Position numbers and translations under genes: made by a program
In this document: positions 50,822 through 60,823 of the stretch, one piece after another
Layout: each line of letters begins with the position of its first letter
Position numbering within the stretch: position 1 is the first letter of the stretch
Notes under the pieces: model-generated
The model's database searches: none
The model's input: only the letters and a program-made list of their open reading frames with translations
What the model was told of the DNA's origin: nothing
Source of the DNA: CAVURW01 sp963743595
Lineage (GTDB): Bacteria; Verrucomicrobiota; Verrucomicrobiia; Methylacidiphilales; UBA1321
Length of the DNA: 64,000 bases
Assembly: GCA_963743595.1 (NCBI GenBank)
Contig: CAVURW010000170.1
Coordinates: 1 to 64,000, forward strand
Direction: 5' to 3'

Positions 50822-53125
50822 CTACGGAGTCACCTCATACACGCCATCGGCCAGCGCCATTTTCACGTGGTCGCCCAGGGCCAGAAACGGTAAGGCATCC
50901 GGGTGATTCGAGATGAACGTGAAGTAGTCGTCAGTACCGAACTTGATCGTCGTCACCTTATCGCTGTTCACCTTGGAGACCTTGCTATCCACCCATTCAT
51001 CTCCTGTTAAGAAGACTGCGCGACCCGCCACCACTTTTTGGTTGAGCGTGTATTGAATCAGCCGCTGCTCGGCGGTTGGGGCCGTATCTACGGATGATGC
51101 GGATCGTTCGAAGTTCCCTCCACGAATCACCCCACCCATCGGTGCATTCATCGTTTTGGACGCTTCGTTCTGAAGCGTATCGTAATCGGCCGCATTATTC
51201 GCGTTCTTCATCGCGTTCTGCGCCCGCGCTGCACCCACGCCTTCTCCACCGGACTCCTGAGTCTGGAATTGATGGTACGCCTGATACGATGTATCCCGAG
51301 CCTGCGAATCCTTATCCAAATCACTCATAACGCGGTTATTCACCCCCACGTTCCGCGTCTTTTCATCCTCGGCAATCAAGTAGGCTGTATAGGGCGTCAC
51401 CAAACCAAATTGCCGCGCCAAATCGGTCACCTCTTGTTTCACCTCGGCGTTCTCGCCATTCATCCGAATCTGATCGAGCAAATAGCCCACGCGCCGAGTC
51501 GCCCAAAGCTTCGCGACGAACGGTTGATCCTTCGATTCTTTAGGAAACGTCAGCGGCACGGTAAACTTCTCTTTCCCCTCTTCAGTCACGCCCTCCAGAC
51601 TCGCGTCCCCCGAGCCATCGGCGGTGTAACGCCCGCACACCACCACTTGATCGCCTTTAAAGAGATCAGGCATCGGCTCAGGATACATCTTGGTCACGCG
51701 AATTCCGTCGGGGAAATTCACCTTCACTTGCGCCAGCACTGGCTCCTTCACTTTATCGAAAAAGGTGGAGACCTTCACTTCGATGTCTTCCGTCGGGAGA
51801 ACGTAATCGCTCACCGCGTGAGTGTTTTCGGCAATGCGATCGAGCAGCTTCGCATTCACATCGGTGCCCATGCCGAAGCAGAAAATGCGAGTCCCCTGCT
51901 TCAGGGCCTCATCGGTTTCACCCACAATCGCTTCTTCGCTCGTCTCCCCAACCGTCGGCATACCATCGGTCAGAAACACGATCGTGTAGGGTCGATCGGA
52001 CTTGTCCGTCCGCAGTCCCATCGCTTGATGGAGCGCCGAGTAGATCGCCGTGCCTCCGCGCGGTCTCATCTTTTGCACGAAGTGCTGAGCCTCCTCCACG
52101 GCCTTATCATCCGCGAGCGTGAGTTTTCCAAACAACTGCTCCGGCTCAGTCGAAAACCGAATCACTTCAAATCGATCATCGGGGTTCAAATTCGCCAAAC
52201 AATAGGCCAGGGCTTTCTTCGCCTGCACCAGCTTATCGTCATCGGCCATGGAGCCCGATGTATCGAGCACGAAAGTCACATCTTTCGGTAGATGCTTTGA
52301 TTCCGTCAACGCGCCGGGCGAGGCCAAGAGCATGAAATAACCCTCATCGTCATCGGAGGTCTTGTAAGTCACGAGATCCAGCGCCGCACCGCTCTTTTTC
52401 GTCGAGAAATAGAGCTGAAAATCAGTATTCGGACGCACATTCTTCGCCTCATAACCGACCACGGCATGGGTCGAATCGGTCCGCTTCACGTCCACTTCCT
52501 GGCTTGGCGAATAGATGGCCGAGAGCGTGTCGGACTCACTCACGTTTACGGTCACACTCACATCGCCAATCGGTGCCGAGGAAAATTTTTCCGTATTTAA
52601 CGGGTACACGTAGCTCACCAGGCCGGAATCTGATTTCAACACCTCTGAATAGACGATCTTCACCTGCTTGTCGCTGTGTCCTTCGATCGGGAAAATGCGC
52701 ACCTTAAACACGCTACGATCTGCATATTCCAGAAGCGCCGGATCGCGTAATTTCCGCACGATATCCTCGTAAATATCCCGCGCTTTACCCGCGTCCAGCA
52801 ACTCCGCTTCCTGCTCCTTACCGTTCACTTGCATCGAAAACTTGTCGATCTGCGCGAGCTTTGGAACCGGAAAGAGATAGGTTCCCTCCACCGATTGCGG
52901 GTTCGGATTGTAAAACGACTCATCGACGGTGGTCGTCGCAATTTGGCCGTCGATGTTTACTGAAACGTGGTGATACTTCACTTCCAATGGCGCAAACGGA
53001 AAGTGATGCGGCGGCACAATCACCGGCTCCCTCACGATTATGAATCCGTCGGCCCACCCGTTAGAGACTAACGCCCCAAAGACCGCACAAAACAACGCCA
53101 TAACCCGCCAGAAATGATGGTTCAT
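50822..53125 (-). CDS. VIT and VWA domain protein, secreted
   Basis: 767 residues from ATG 53125 with a signal peptide (MNHHFWRVMALFCAVFGALV). VIT-type region follows (VNIDGQIATTTVDESFYNPN, VEGTYLFPVPKLAQIDKFSM). The von Willebrand A domain has the MIDAS start VTFVLDTSGSMADD with DxSxS. The arrangement resembles inter-alpha-trypsin-inhibitor heavy chains and bacterial VIT-VWA proteins. It probably binds other proteins or matrix outside the cell in a metal-dependent way. No sortase motif or membrane tail is seen. Divergent from smc. Confidence 0.88.
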   Translation of the reverse strand: MNHHFWRVMALFCAVFGALVSNGWADGFIIVREPVIVPPHHFPFAPLEVKYHHVSVNIDGQIATTTVDESFYNPNPQSVEGTYLFPVPKLAQIDKFSMQVNGKEQEAELLDAGKARDIYEDIVRKLRDPALLEYADRSVFKVRIFPIEGHSDKQVKIVYSEVLKSDSGLVSYVYPLNTEKFSSAPIGDVSVTVNVSESDTLSAIYSPSQEVDVKRTDSTHAVVGYEAKNVRPNTDFQLYFSTKKSGAALDLVTYKTSDDDEGYFMLLASPGALTESKHLPKDVTFVLDTSGSMADDDKLVQAKKALAYCLANLNPDDRFEVIRFSTEPEQLFGKLTLADDKAVEEAQHFVQKMRPRGGTAIYSALHQAMGLRTDKSDRPYTIVFLTDGMPTVGETSEEAIVGETDEALKQGTRIFCFGMGTDVNAKLLDRIAENTHAVSDYVLPTEDIEVKVSTFFDKVKEPVLAQVKVNFPDGIRVTKMYPEPMPDLFKGDQVVVCGRYTADGSGDASLEGVTEEGKEKFTVPLTFPKESKDQPFVAKLWATRRVGYLLDQIRMNGENAEVKQEVTDLARQFGLVTPYTAYLIAEDEKTRNVGVNNRVMSDLDKDSQARDTSYQAYHQFQTQESGGEGVGAARAQNAMKNANNAADYDTLQNEASKTMNAPMGGVIRGGNFERSASSVDTAPTAEQRLIQYTLNQKVVAGRAVFLTGDEWVDSKVSKVNSDKVTTIKFGTDDYFTFISNHPDALPFLALGDHVKMALADGVYEVTP

Positions 53126-53286
53126 CAAAAGCCCTGACGCACGAGCGGGAAGATGCGCGCGAATTATTTTTCCGGAGGCCACCTCCGACTGCCTCTCCTA
53201 CGTATAGGGGTTGTTTTCCGAGGAGGCACCCTACTAATGGTGGTTTCGAGTTGCAATCGCCTTCAAGGTTCGATAGATGAAGGCGG

Positions 53287-56200
53287 ATGTATTTGAAGTC
53301 TTTGCAGGTGGTGGGGTTTAAATCGTTTGCGGACAAGACGACTCTCAATTTTCATCGCGGTGTCACGGCCATTGTAGGGCCGAACGGCTGCGGCAAGAGC
53401 AATGTGCTCGATAGCATTCGCTGGGTGCTCGGCGAGCAATCCGCTAAGGCGCTGCGCGGCGGTGAAATGCGGGATGTGATCTTTTCCGGTACGGACACCC
53501 GCTCGGCTCTGGGTATGGCGGAGGTCTCACTGACCTTCGGCGAGTGCGAGGCTGAACTCGGCACGGAGTTCCATGAGGTGACGCTCACCCGGCGCGTATT
53601 CCGCGATGGTGCCAGCGAGTACGAAATCAACGGCACCGGCTGCCGACTTCGCGATATCCAGGAGCTTTTCATGGACACGGGCGTGGGGCGCTCGGCCTAC
53701 TCGATCATGGAACAGGGCAAGATCGACTTGATTTTGTCGTCGCGCCCGGAAGATCGCCGCGCGATTTTCGAGGAAGCGGCTGGAATCACAAAGTACAAGA
53801 GCCAGAAGAGAGAGGCGCTGCGCAAGCTGGAGAGTACCGAAGCTAATTTGCTGCGCTTGGCTGACGTTGTTCGCGAGGTGAAACGGCAGGTCGGCTCGCT
53901 CCAACGCCAGGCAGCCAAGGCGCGTCGATTCAAAGAAGCGCAAATTGAGCTGAGCGGCCTGGAGCAACGGCTGGCCCGTTATCAATTCAACACCTACACA
54001 AGCACCATCGCCCGGCTCGAAGCGATCGTGGGAACCGCGCGGGTGAAGCATGAGCAGGTGACCGGGCGCTTGGAGACCGAGGAAAAGCGGCTGGAGGAGT
54101 CGCGTGCTGAGCTGAACGCGCTGGAAGCGGATGTGAACCGATTACGCGATGATGAGGCCGGGTTAAAACAGGTGGTCGACCGCGCCCAGGCGAAGGCGAT
54201 TTCAAGTCGCAACCGTGTGGAGGAATTTACGAAAATGGCTGATCAGGCCCAGCAGGAGGTCGATTCCACAGCCGAAAAGATCGTTGCCGGTCGTGAGCAT
54301 TTGGCTGAGTTGACGCGCCAGGTGGAAGAGAGCCGGGGCAAGGTGGAAGCGATGAAGAAAGAGCTGGAGGCCGCGCAAGGGGCTCAGCTAGACGCGATGC
54401 GGAAAGTGAACGCCTGCCGGGGCGAGGTCAGCCAGGCGGAGCAACATAAATTGACTCAAGAACGGCTGATTCAACGCCAAGAGCAAGAGAGCGCCGGTCT
54501 GAGCGCCCAAATGGCGGGATTTCAAGAGCGTTTCGCCGCTCTCAAGCTCGACGAAACCGGCCTGCTGAAGCGCGTGGAAGAAGCGACCGCTCAACTGGCC
54601 GCGACGGTGGAAAAAGTGAAGCGCGAAGAGGAGTTACTGCGCGAAAAGCGGACCGGTTTGCAACAGGCCACACAAGGTCAGCGCGAGGCGGAGGAGGCGC
54701 TGCGAACGGCTGAACGCAACCGCAATGAAGTGAACCGTGCGCAACAAGCCCTGCAAGCTCGGCGTGACGCCCTGGCCCAACTTCAAAAACAAAACGTCGA
54801 CGCGCCGCAAGCGACCCAGCGGCTGCTTAAATCGGGTGCAGGCGAAATGATGGGCACGCTGGCGCAGTATGTGAGCGTAAAGCCGGGCTACGAGCGCCCC
54901 CTGGCGGTTCTCTTGGGCGACGCTTTTCAGGCGTTGCTGCTGAAGGACTCAGCGCAGGTGGACGAATGGCGTAAGAGGTTGAATCGCAATGAACAATGTG
55001 TGTTCGCGCCGATAGAACTGGCCCGACCGCCGGGCGATGCTTCTGAAGGCGAGAATGCCCGCGCGACTTCGTTCATGAGTTGCGATGCGAAGGTGGCCGG
55101 CTTGGTAAACGCGTTGCTGGAAGAGGCGTATGTCGTGGACGATCTAGCGGCTGCTTGGGCTCTGAAAGCGAAGCTGCCAATCGCAACTGTAGTGACCGCG
55201 CAGGGCGAGCTGATCACGCGCTGCGGCGTGCTTTGCGTGGGGCAGGATAACGGCGCGGCTCTGGCGGTTCTTCATCGACAGGCGGAACTTCGCGGCTTGG
55301 AAACGGAGATCGAGAAGGCGAACGCAAATACCAGCGCAGCCCAATTGAACGTGGAGAGAGCGCAAGAGACTGTAAAAGAGCGGCAGGCGTCTGTGGTGAA
55401 GCTTCAGAACGAGGCGCAGGCCCATGAGGTGGCTTTGGCGACGCTGCGGCAGGAAGAACGGAATTTACGTGCTGGTCAGGAACAATTGAATCGGCAGAAG
55501 GATGTCACCGGGCGTGAAGTGGCGCGGCTAACGGCTCAGGAAAGGGAGAATGCCGAGAAGGCTGAGCGTCTCCGCGTGGCGATGGATGAAGCGAAGCGGC
55601 TTCAGCTGGAAGCAAGCGAGAAACTCACCGCGTTGCAGGCGAGATTGACTGAGTTGCAGGCCGAGGATCAACGTCAGCAGGGTGTGGTAACGACCGCGCG
55701 TCTGGAGCTAGCCGGGCTTACCCACCAATGCGAGGCGTTCGTTGGCCAACGCGATCCCGTGGCTCGGCGCGTGCAGGAATTTGTGGAGCTGAACAAGCGT
55801 CGCACGCAGGAGCTGGCGGAGCATCGGGAGCGGGTGGAGAAGGCGCAGGTAGAGATCACGGAGAGCGAGAGGACGGCTGAGAATAAAGCGGTGTTTCTGG
55901 CGACGGTGACCGGCCTGTTCGCCACCGCACGGGAGAAACGTGCCGATGCGATTCAACGGATTCTCACGATGGAATCGGCGCTGAAGGGCCTTCGTGTCGA
56001 GCAAGGAAATTTGCAACAGAGTCGATCCGGTGACGAAGTGGCTCTAGCCGAACAGCGGTTGCAGCTCACCAATGTGCGGGAACGCGTGCAGCGCGATTAT
56101 CAGACGGAGCTGGAAGAATTGACTCCGCTCACCGAGGAAGATGCTGGCACCGATTGGACGAAAGTGGAGGTGACCGCGCGCGAAAAACGGGTGGCTCTGG

Positions 56201-56886
56201 ATGCGATGGGGCCGGTGAATCTCGACTCGATAGCGGAGTACGATGAGCTGGAAGAACGGCTCAAGTTTTTAACCGCGCAAGAGGCCGATCTGGTGCGCAG
56301 CCGGGATCAATTGCTCCAGGCAATCAAGGAGATTAATGCGACCACGCAAAAGCTTTTCGTGGAGACCTTTGTGCTGGTGAAAAAGAATTTCCAGGAGATG
56401 TTTGTCGAATTATTCGGCGGTGGTAAAGCCGATCTGACCTTGCTGGATGAAAACGATCCGCTGGAATGCGGCATCGAGATCACGGCCAAGCCGCCGGGCA
56501 AGCAACCGCAGAGCGTCACGCTGCTAAGCGGCGGTGAAAAGACGATGACCGCGGTGGCCCTGCTCTTCTCCATCTACATGGTGAAACCGAGCCCGTTCTG
56601 CGTGCTGGATGAGATGGACGCGCCGCTGGATGAATCGAACATCAACCGGTTCATCAAGATGCTGCAGCGATTCGTGAGCCAGTCGCAATTCGTGGTGATC
56701 ACGCATAATAAACGGACCATTAGCATCGCCGACGTGCTCTACGGCGTGACCATGGAAGATCGCGGCGTCTCGCGGTTCGTCTCGATGCGCCTGAGTAAAG
56801 GTGAGCCGGTCGACGCGGAAGCGGTCGCCGGTGTGAATCGCGACGATGGGGTGCCGAGCTTGGCCGAGGCGGTGAGTCGGAATTAG
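53287..56886 (+). CDS. smc: chromosome segregation ATPase Smc
   Basis: 1199 residues. Head parts: Walker [17 protein letters not shown], signature [16 protein letters not shown] and Walker [16 protein letters not shown]. Between them two long coiled coils, rich in Glu, Arg, Ala and Gln, flank a hinge at about 515-640 ([20 protein letters not shown]). Smc condenses and separates chromosomes with ScpA and ScpB, which are not in this window. AAGGCGG precedes the start. Normal length for the family. Confidence 0.95.
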   Translation: MYLKSLQVVGFKSFADKTTLNFHRGVTAIVGPNGCGKSNVLDSIRWVLGEQSAKALRGGEMRDVIFSGTDTRSALGMAEVSLTFGECEAELGTEFHEVTLTRRVFRDGASEYEINGTGCRLRDIQELFMDTGVGRSAYSIMEQGKIDLILSSRPEDRRAIFEEAAGITKYKSQKREALRKLESTEANLLRLADVVREVKRQVGSLQRQAAKARRFKEAQIELSGLEQRLARYQFNTYTSTIARLEAIVGTARVKHEQVTGRLETEEKRLEESRAELNALEADVNRLRDDEAGLKQVVDRAQAKAISSRNRVEEFTKMADQAQQEVDSTAEKIVAGREHLAELTRQVEESRGKVEAMKKELEAAQGAQLDAMRKVNACRGEVSQAEQHKLTQERLIQRQEQESAGLSAQMAGFQERFAALKLDETGLLKRVEEATAQLAATVEKVKREEELLREKRTGLQQATQGQREAEEALRTAERNRNEVNRAQQALQARRDALAQLQKQNVDAPQATQRLLKSGAGEMMGTLAQYVSVKPGYERPLAVLLGDAFQALLLKDSAQVDEWRKRLNRNEQCVFAPIELARPPGDASEGENARATSFMSCDAKVAGLVNALLEEAYVVDDLAAAWALKAKLPIATVVTAQGELITRCGVLCVGQDNGAALAVLHRQAELRGLETEIEKANANTSAAQLNVERAQETVKERQASVVKLQNEAQAHEVALATLRQEERNLRAGQEQLNRQKDVTGREVARLTAQERENAEKAERLRVAMDEAKRLQLEASEKLTALQARLTELQAEDQRQQGVVTTARLELAGLTHQCEAFVGQRDPVARRVQEFVELNKRRTQELAEHRERVEKAQVEITESERTAENKAVFLATVTGLFATAREKRADAIQRILTMESALKGLRVEQGNLQQSRSGDEVALAEQRLQLTNVRERVQRDYQTELEELTPLTEEDAGTDWTKVEVTAREKRVALDAMGPVNLDSIAEYDELEERLKFLTAQEADLVRSRDQLLQAIKEINATTQKLFVETFVLVKKNFQEMFVELFGGGKADLTLLDENDPLECGIEITAKPPGKQPQSVTLLSGGEKTMTAVALLFSIYMVKPSPFCVLDEMDAPLDESNINRFIKMLQRFVSQSQFVVITHNKRTISIADVLYGVTMEDRGVSRFVSMRLSKGEPVDAEAVAGVNRDDGVPSLAEAVSRN

Positions 56887-56924
56887 CGCTGTTCTGGAAA
56901 CTTGGATTGCGGTTCAATGCCGAT

Positions 56925-58025
56925 ATGCTTATCGGGATGCCGCTGCTGGAAGCGACGGATTGGGGAAAGCTTGGTCATGCCTATGGAAGGGCAACGAATA
57001 CTCCTGACCACATCAGGGCCTTGCTGGGGACGGATAAGGCCGCAATCGCAGAGGCTCAAAAGCACCTCTGGTACGCAGTGATTCATCAAGGGACTCCCTG
57101 GTCGGTAACGGGGACGGTCGGAAAAGTGATCGCCGGACTAATGTTCGACCCAACTTATGCGACTAACCTGATTCCGGTTCGAGACAATTTAGTCAATTTT
57201 CTTGGGGCATTTGTGGCGGCTTGCTCGGAATTGAGCCCAGAACAGGTGGATCAGTTTCTTCCCGGTTATTCCGAGGAACTGGAGACGTCTGAGGGTGAAA
57301 TTTCGCCTGACGAAATGAATTCGTGGCTTGCTCATTCCGTCAAGGGTTGCCGGGATGCGATTCCTGGCGTGGTTGCAGCAGTTCGGCAGGGACTTAGCCA
57401 TCCCGAGTATTCTTATCATGTTTACGCCTCAAAAGTTGGCGCAAGTGTTTCTACATTAAATGGTTACGAATATTTAAAAGTCGAAATCATAGCTAAAATG
57501 CGTGACTTGGCGAATACTGCGAGCGGCGTGGACGAACGTGCTGCATATGTTCTGGCTCTAGGCGAGCTGGGCGAAACACCGATCGAATTCCTTCTGGAGG
57601 ATTCTTCTCAAAAAGTGCGTCTCTGCGCGGCGTTAGCTCCAGGGCTAGCCAAAGATGAGACAGCTCAGCAGGTATTGATTGACGCCTTGGTCGATTCGGC
57701 CGACGTCATTGACAAATGGTTTGACTGCCCGCCTCCGCAGTTTTACGGCCTCGTGCGATATCACGTGGTCAGGCACCTGTCGTTGAATATCGCCAACTTC
57801 AGTCGAATGGTCGACGCAGCTGTAGCGGTAATCAGAACAGCCAAAAGCGAAAAGATTAGTAGCGATTGGGGTTACATGCTCGGAGCAGCTTTTCCTGACG
57901 TCGATGGAGTCATAAAGACTCCCGCTCAGCGAAAATTTGTAGAAGCCCTAGTTGCAAATCCGAATGTTTGGGACATTTCGACGCCTTTCGCGGGGAGTGG
58001 TTCCAGAGAAGCGGTCTCCCGATGA
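56925..58025 (+). CDS. HEAT-like repeat protein, immunity-type
   Basis: 366 residues from ATG 56925; TTG 56907 is alternative. DWGKLGHAYGRATNTPDHIR, ALLGTDKAAIAEAQKHLWYA and VIHQGTPWSVTGTVGKVIAG form a helical start that I recall from HEAT-repeat proteins placed beside polymorphic toxins in Actinobacteria and Myxococcota. A later part, RAAYVLALGELGETPIEFLL, is HEAT-like. No toxin gene adjoins, so it would be an orphan. It follows smc by 38 bases but need not be functionally linked. Confidence 0.6.
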   Translation: MLIGMPLLEATDWGKLGHAYGRATNTPDHIRALLGTDKAAIAEAQKHLWYAVIHQGTPWSVTGTVGKVIAGLMFDPTYATNLIPVRDNLVNFLGAFVAACSELSPEQVDQFLPGYSEELETSEGEISPDEMNSWLAHSVKGCRDAIPGVVAAVRQGLSHPEYSYHVYASKVGASVSTLNGYEYLKVEIIAKMRDLANTASGVDERAAYVLALGELGETPIEFLLEDSSQKVRLCAALAPGLAKDETAQQVLIDALVDSADVIDKWFDCPPPQFYGLVRYHVVRHLSLNIANFSRMVDAAVAVIRTAKSEKISSDWGYMLGAAFPDVDGVIKTPAQRKFVEALVANPNVWDISTPFAGSGSREAVSR

Positions 58026-58050
58026 CTCGAGAAGGCTGCATACGCCGTCT
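58026..58050. other. strong hairpin after the HEAT-like gene
   Basis: CTCGAGA and TCTCGAG pair perfectly (seven bases), with an inner GGC/GCC pair. GGGGAAAAAA follows on the plus strand, so it is not a classic terminator for that direction. It may end the HEAT-like transcript by other means. Confidence 0.4.
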
Positions 58051-58158
58051 CGAGGGGAAAAAATAGGAAAGGATGGGCAATCTACTAGCTCACAACTTTT
58101 TTACAAATTTCGCGAACTTGTCTGACAGCCCATTTCGCATTGTCGGACAAGCTTGTGC

Positions 58159-58305
58159 ATGTTGATCGCGATTCTGCTGATGGTGATCTGCTGCGGTGCT
58201 GTATTGCCAACCTATCGGCTGGCTCATCTGATTTGTTTCGTGACCGCTTTGGGAATTTCTATGGACGTACAGGTCTTTGACTCAGATTTGGTCAGGGACG
58301 ATTAG
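58159..58305 (+). CDS. small hydrophobic open frame, 48 residues
   Basis: ATG 58159 gives MLIAILLMVICCGAVLPTYR and ends GISMDVQVFDSDLVRDD. One strong N-terminal helix with a Cys pair, then an acidic end. No Shine-Dalgarno sequence is evident. It lies just ahead of two related tiny membrane proteins and may be part of the same cluster; I am unsure it is translated. Confidence 0.3.
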   Translation: MLIAILLMVICCGAVLPTYRLAHLICFVTALGISMDVQVFDSDLVRDD

Positions 58306-58351
58306 GTTCACACAATCTCGGAGTAATTACGCTCCGGAAAGGAAGGCATTT

Positions 58352-58519
58352 ATGAAAAATCGAATTGAAAAGTTGGAGGAGTTTGACATTTCGGACTCAG
58401 TAACCCCAGTGGGGAAGTTCTCCTTATGGCGATTGATCTCTGCGATTGTCTACTTCATCAGTGTCTTTTCAATCACGACTGCTCTGGGAGTTGGGTTTGT
58501 AAGTCTTTTTAGCTATTAA
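58352..58519 (+). CDS. tiny membrane protein with PVGKFSLWRL motif, copy 1
   Basis: 55 residues from ATG 58352, with GGAAAGGAAGG ahead of it as a good Shine-Dalgarno site. A charged start (MKNRIEKLEEFDISD) leads to PVGKFSLWRLISAIVYFISV and one helix. The next gene encodes a related protein. Function unknown. Confidence 0.6.
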   Translation: MKNRIEKLEEFDISDSVTPVGKFSLWRLISAIVYFISVFSITTALGVGFVSLFSY

Positions 58520-58607
58520 TCTGACTGTTTATAAATGTCTGATTTGACTGCACTGGATTGCTTTTAAATGGATTTCAGCTAGTCTATACTTATCGGAGGA
58601 TAGTCCT

Positions 58608-58790
58608 ATGGAAAATCGTCAAGTGGTGGGTCCGAACGGGGTAAAACCGGTTGGGAAATTTAAACTGTGGCGTTTGATGGTGGCCATCACCTACGTCATC
58701 GCCGCGCTTATCGTGGTCGGTTCAGCTGTGGCTGCTTCGCAGGCTCAGTCGCCGGGGATGCAGGTCTTTTCCGTGGCTGAAGGCTATTGA
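58608..58790 (+). CDS. tiny membrane protein with PVGKFKLWRL motif, copy 2
   Basis: 60 residues. CGGAGGA precedes ATG 58608. PVGKFKLWRLMVAITYVIAA and one helix match copy 1 closely: the PVGKFxLWRL box, the AIxYxI stretch and the spacing are shared. The stop lies four bases before the sterol-desaturase gene, so the two are probably translated in one unit. The motif may be a membrane-surface recognition element. Confidence 0.65.
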   Translation: MENRQVVGPNGVKPVGKFKLWRLMVAITYVIAALIVVGSAVAASQAQSPGMQVFSVAEGY

Positions 58791-58794
58791 AGCC

Positions 58795-59568
58795 ATGGGT
58801 CTTATCGACGAAGCGTTCCGCTCCACAGCCATCTTCGTTTTCATTTCGTCGCTCCTGTTTATCCCGCTGGAAGCGTTGCTGCCTGCGCGCCGATTGCCCG
58901 GCAGGCCACCGCTTTCAGACTGGGTTCATTTCCTAGTAAATTCCACGCTGATCCCCGTGGTGGCATTGACGGTTATGGCGTCGATTGGCGGGATCATCCG
59001 CGCCTCACTCCCGATGGCCTTCCGAGATTGGATGGCTCACCTGCCCTTGGGGCTTCAGATAGGCATTGTCGTGGCACTGGCGGAATTGTGGGCTTACTGG
59101 GCGCATCGTATCTCCCACGCGGTGCCGTTTCTGTGGCGCTTTCACCGTGTTCACCACAGCATCGAGCACATGACCTGGGAGTCGGCCCTGCGCCAGCATC
59201 CTCTCGACGCCATTTGGATTATGGGCGCATCGAATATTCCGGCGTTTGCCTTGGGAGTCGATCTCCGGCCCATCGCGTTGTTCATTCTCTTTGAGCGCTG
59301 TTACACCGTGCTTTTACATTCCAACATCGATTTCAGTTATGGGCCGCTCGACCGCATCATCTCTTCGACCCGTTTTCATCATTGGCACCACGATTCCGGC
59401 GACCAAGCGCGCAATCGCAATTTCGCCGGGATGTTTTCCATTCTCGACACGCTCTTTGGAACGTACCACTCCACGGTTCAACCGCCGCGAGCCTTTGGCC
59501 CACCAACTCTCGCACCGAAACCCTATGTCGACCAAGTGCTCAGCCCGATTCGGCGCGATCAACCCTAA
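58795..59568 (+). CDS. fatty acid hydroxylase / sterol desaturase family protein
   Basis: 257 residues. Four helices and the three diiron His boxes are visible: AHRISH (HxxxH), FHRVHHS (HxxHH) and RFHHWHHDSG (HxxHH). The family hydroxylates or desaturates lipid substrates such as fatty acids, sterols or carotenoids with oxygen. Substrate unknown. It is directly after the tiny PVGKF protein and should be coupled to it. No electron-donor gene adjoins. Confidence 0.85.
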   Translation: MGLIDEAFRSTAIFVFISSLLFIPLEALLPARRLPGRPPLSDWVHFLVNSTLIPVVALTVMASIGGIIRASLPMAFRDWMAHLPLGLQIGIVVALAELWAYWAHRISHAVPFLWRFHRVHHSIEHMTWESALRQHPLDAIWIMGASNIPAFALGVDLRPIALFILFERCYTVLLHSNIDFSYGPLDRIISSTRFHHWHHDSGDQARNRNFAGMFSILDTLFGTYHSTVQPPRAFGPPTLAPKPYVDQVLSPIRRDQP

Positions 59569-59829
59569 GACGCGGCAAAGGACTCATGAGGCAAACAGGA
59601 GGATCACTTTCGATTCCCTGCAGCGGTCTAAAAGGAGGGAGTGATCCGATTTATTTCACTTTTTTTGAAAATATTTTGACTGGAACAGCAGGAGCGGCAG
59701 GGCGACTACCCGGTTTCTCGCGATTCGTGATTTACTATTCGCATGAACAACAACAATACGACGGATATCTCGAAAATGACGGTGGGGGACTTGGATGCAG
59801 CGGGCTCTCACTAAAAAGAAGATAAACAT
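59569..59829. other. intergenic region with inverted repeat
   Basis: GGATCACT (59601-59608) faces AGTGATCC (59640-59647). AT-rich sequence follows, including TTTTTTTGAAAATATTTTGA. A 23-codon frame at 59743 (MNNNNTTDISKMTVGDLDAA) is too short to call. The region is a plausible insertion-sequence scar, as an IS630-type remnant follows. Confidence 0.35.
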
Positions 59830-60045
59830 GCCCCCGCTTACAGCCCCGAGCTGAACCTGATCGAAAAACTATGGGACGTTCTCAAAGACGGCCTCTGCAA
59901 CCGGATTTTCAACTCCATCGACGAGGTCTGGCAAGCCGTCTGCGTTGAACTTCAAACCCTTTACGATAGTGCCGACAGAGTCCTCCAACTCATCGGAAAC
60001 TCCGCTACCATTCTTTCAGTAAACGCCTCCTCCAAAATATTATAG
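59830..60045 (+). pseudogene. IS630-type transposase, C-terminal fragment
   Basis: The frame reads APAYSPELNLIEKLWDVLKD and then CNRIFNSIDEVWQAVCVELQ, ending at TAG 60043-60045. PxYSPELNxIExxW is the hallmark of the DDE_3 domain of IS630/Tc1-like transposases, with the third catalytic Glu. The N-terminal HTH and the first two acidic residues are missing. A dead insertion sequence. Confidence 0.8.
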
Positions 60046-60069
60046 TGTCAACATGAAGAAGAAATGGTC

Positions 60070-60234
60070 TTAATCCCACTGCGCAAAAGCTGCCCCACCC
60101 ATTCCACTCTGGTCATATTCAGCCAGTAACGCCTCTCGACGTTCCTTTCCTTCGGTATACGTAGTCGTCAGTCGCCCCAATACATCCACAAACCCGGCAT
60201 TATTACTCAATTCCCTACGAACCTCACTTAGGGT
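60070..60234 (-). pseudogene. fragment resembling an IS66-type accessory protein
   Basis: A 54-codon open stretch, stop at 60070-60072: EVRRELSNNAGFVDVLGRLT followed by EGKERREALLAEYDQSGMGG and AAFAQWD. The last part resembles the start of IS66-type accessory (TnpA-like) proteins (RRExLLAEYxxSGxSGxxFAxW). No start codon is convincing and the rest is gone. I read it as another mobile-element scar beside the IS630 remnant. Confidence 0.4.
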
Positions 60235-60251
60235 TTATGTCAATGTGGTGC

Positions 60252-60674
60252 TTAACAATTACCTACTGTCCTATGTCCGTACACACGTTCAACTAAACGC
60301 AAGTTCGAAACACCTGGCCTTATTATAAGAATCTCGTTTAGAGTATTTTTTAAATATTCGATATTTTTCTTGTCGTCGGTATTTTTGTAAAAATAGCTTA
60401 ATAACGGTTTCCAAGAAGACCAGAAATCAAGTAAACATGTCATTGTTCCGGTATGGGCTGGATGACGGCACAGAATTACCAGTAGAGAAATCCACTCGTT
60501 TTTGAACTTACAGTTCGAGACGGCAATGTTGCCCACGTTGCCTCTTTTCGGTTCGTTAATGTTTAGACCATGGGCAATTGCCGATCTCCGTATCTCCGAT
60601 AGGAGTTTCAAACCCACTAATAACTCGTCATTTGAGGGGTCAACGCTTAGATCAAAAAGAAATGCTTTATTCAT
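60252..60674 (-). CDS. AT-rich hypothetical protein, 140 residues
   Basis: From ATG 60674. The sequence MNKAFLFDLSVDPSNDELLV, NINEPKRGNVGNIAVSNCKF and KNEWISLLVILCRHPAHTGT looks like a real soluble protein but matches no family I know. The base use is much more AT-rich than in the rest of the window. It lies in the IS-scarred island, next to the family A gene copy 2, and is probably acquired. Confidence 0.55.
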   Translation of the reverse strand: MNKAFLFDLSVDPSNDELLVGLKLLSEIRRSAIAHGLNINEPKRGNVGNIAVSNCKFKNEWISLLVILCRHPAHTGTMTCLLDFWSSWKPLLSYFYKNTDDKKNIEYLKNTLNEILIIRPGVSNLRLVERVYGHRTVGNC

Positions 60675-60823
60675 AATACCCCGAGTATCCGAACTTCTAG
60701 ATTGGCTTGTACTCCAAAATCATTCTGCGCCTGGATCGTCACGAAATTTGTCCCTTGGGGAACAGGTACATGAGCCGTGAAGCAGTCCACCTCTTGGTTG
60801 AAAGCAGTAAGAATATAATGAGA

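Noticed and set aside
59743..59814. 23-codon frame MNNNNTTDISKMTVGDLDAA
   Set aside because: Too short, no homologue known, and located in an IS-scarred stretch.
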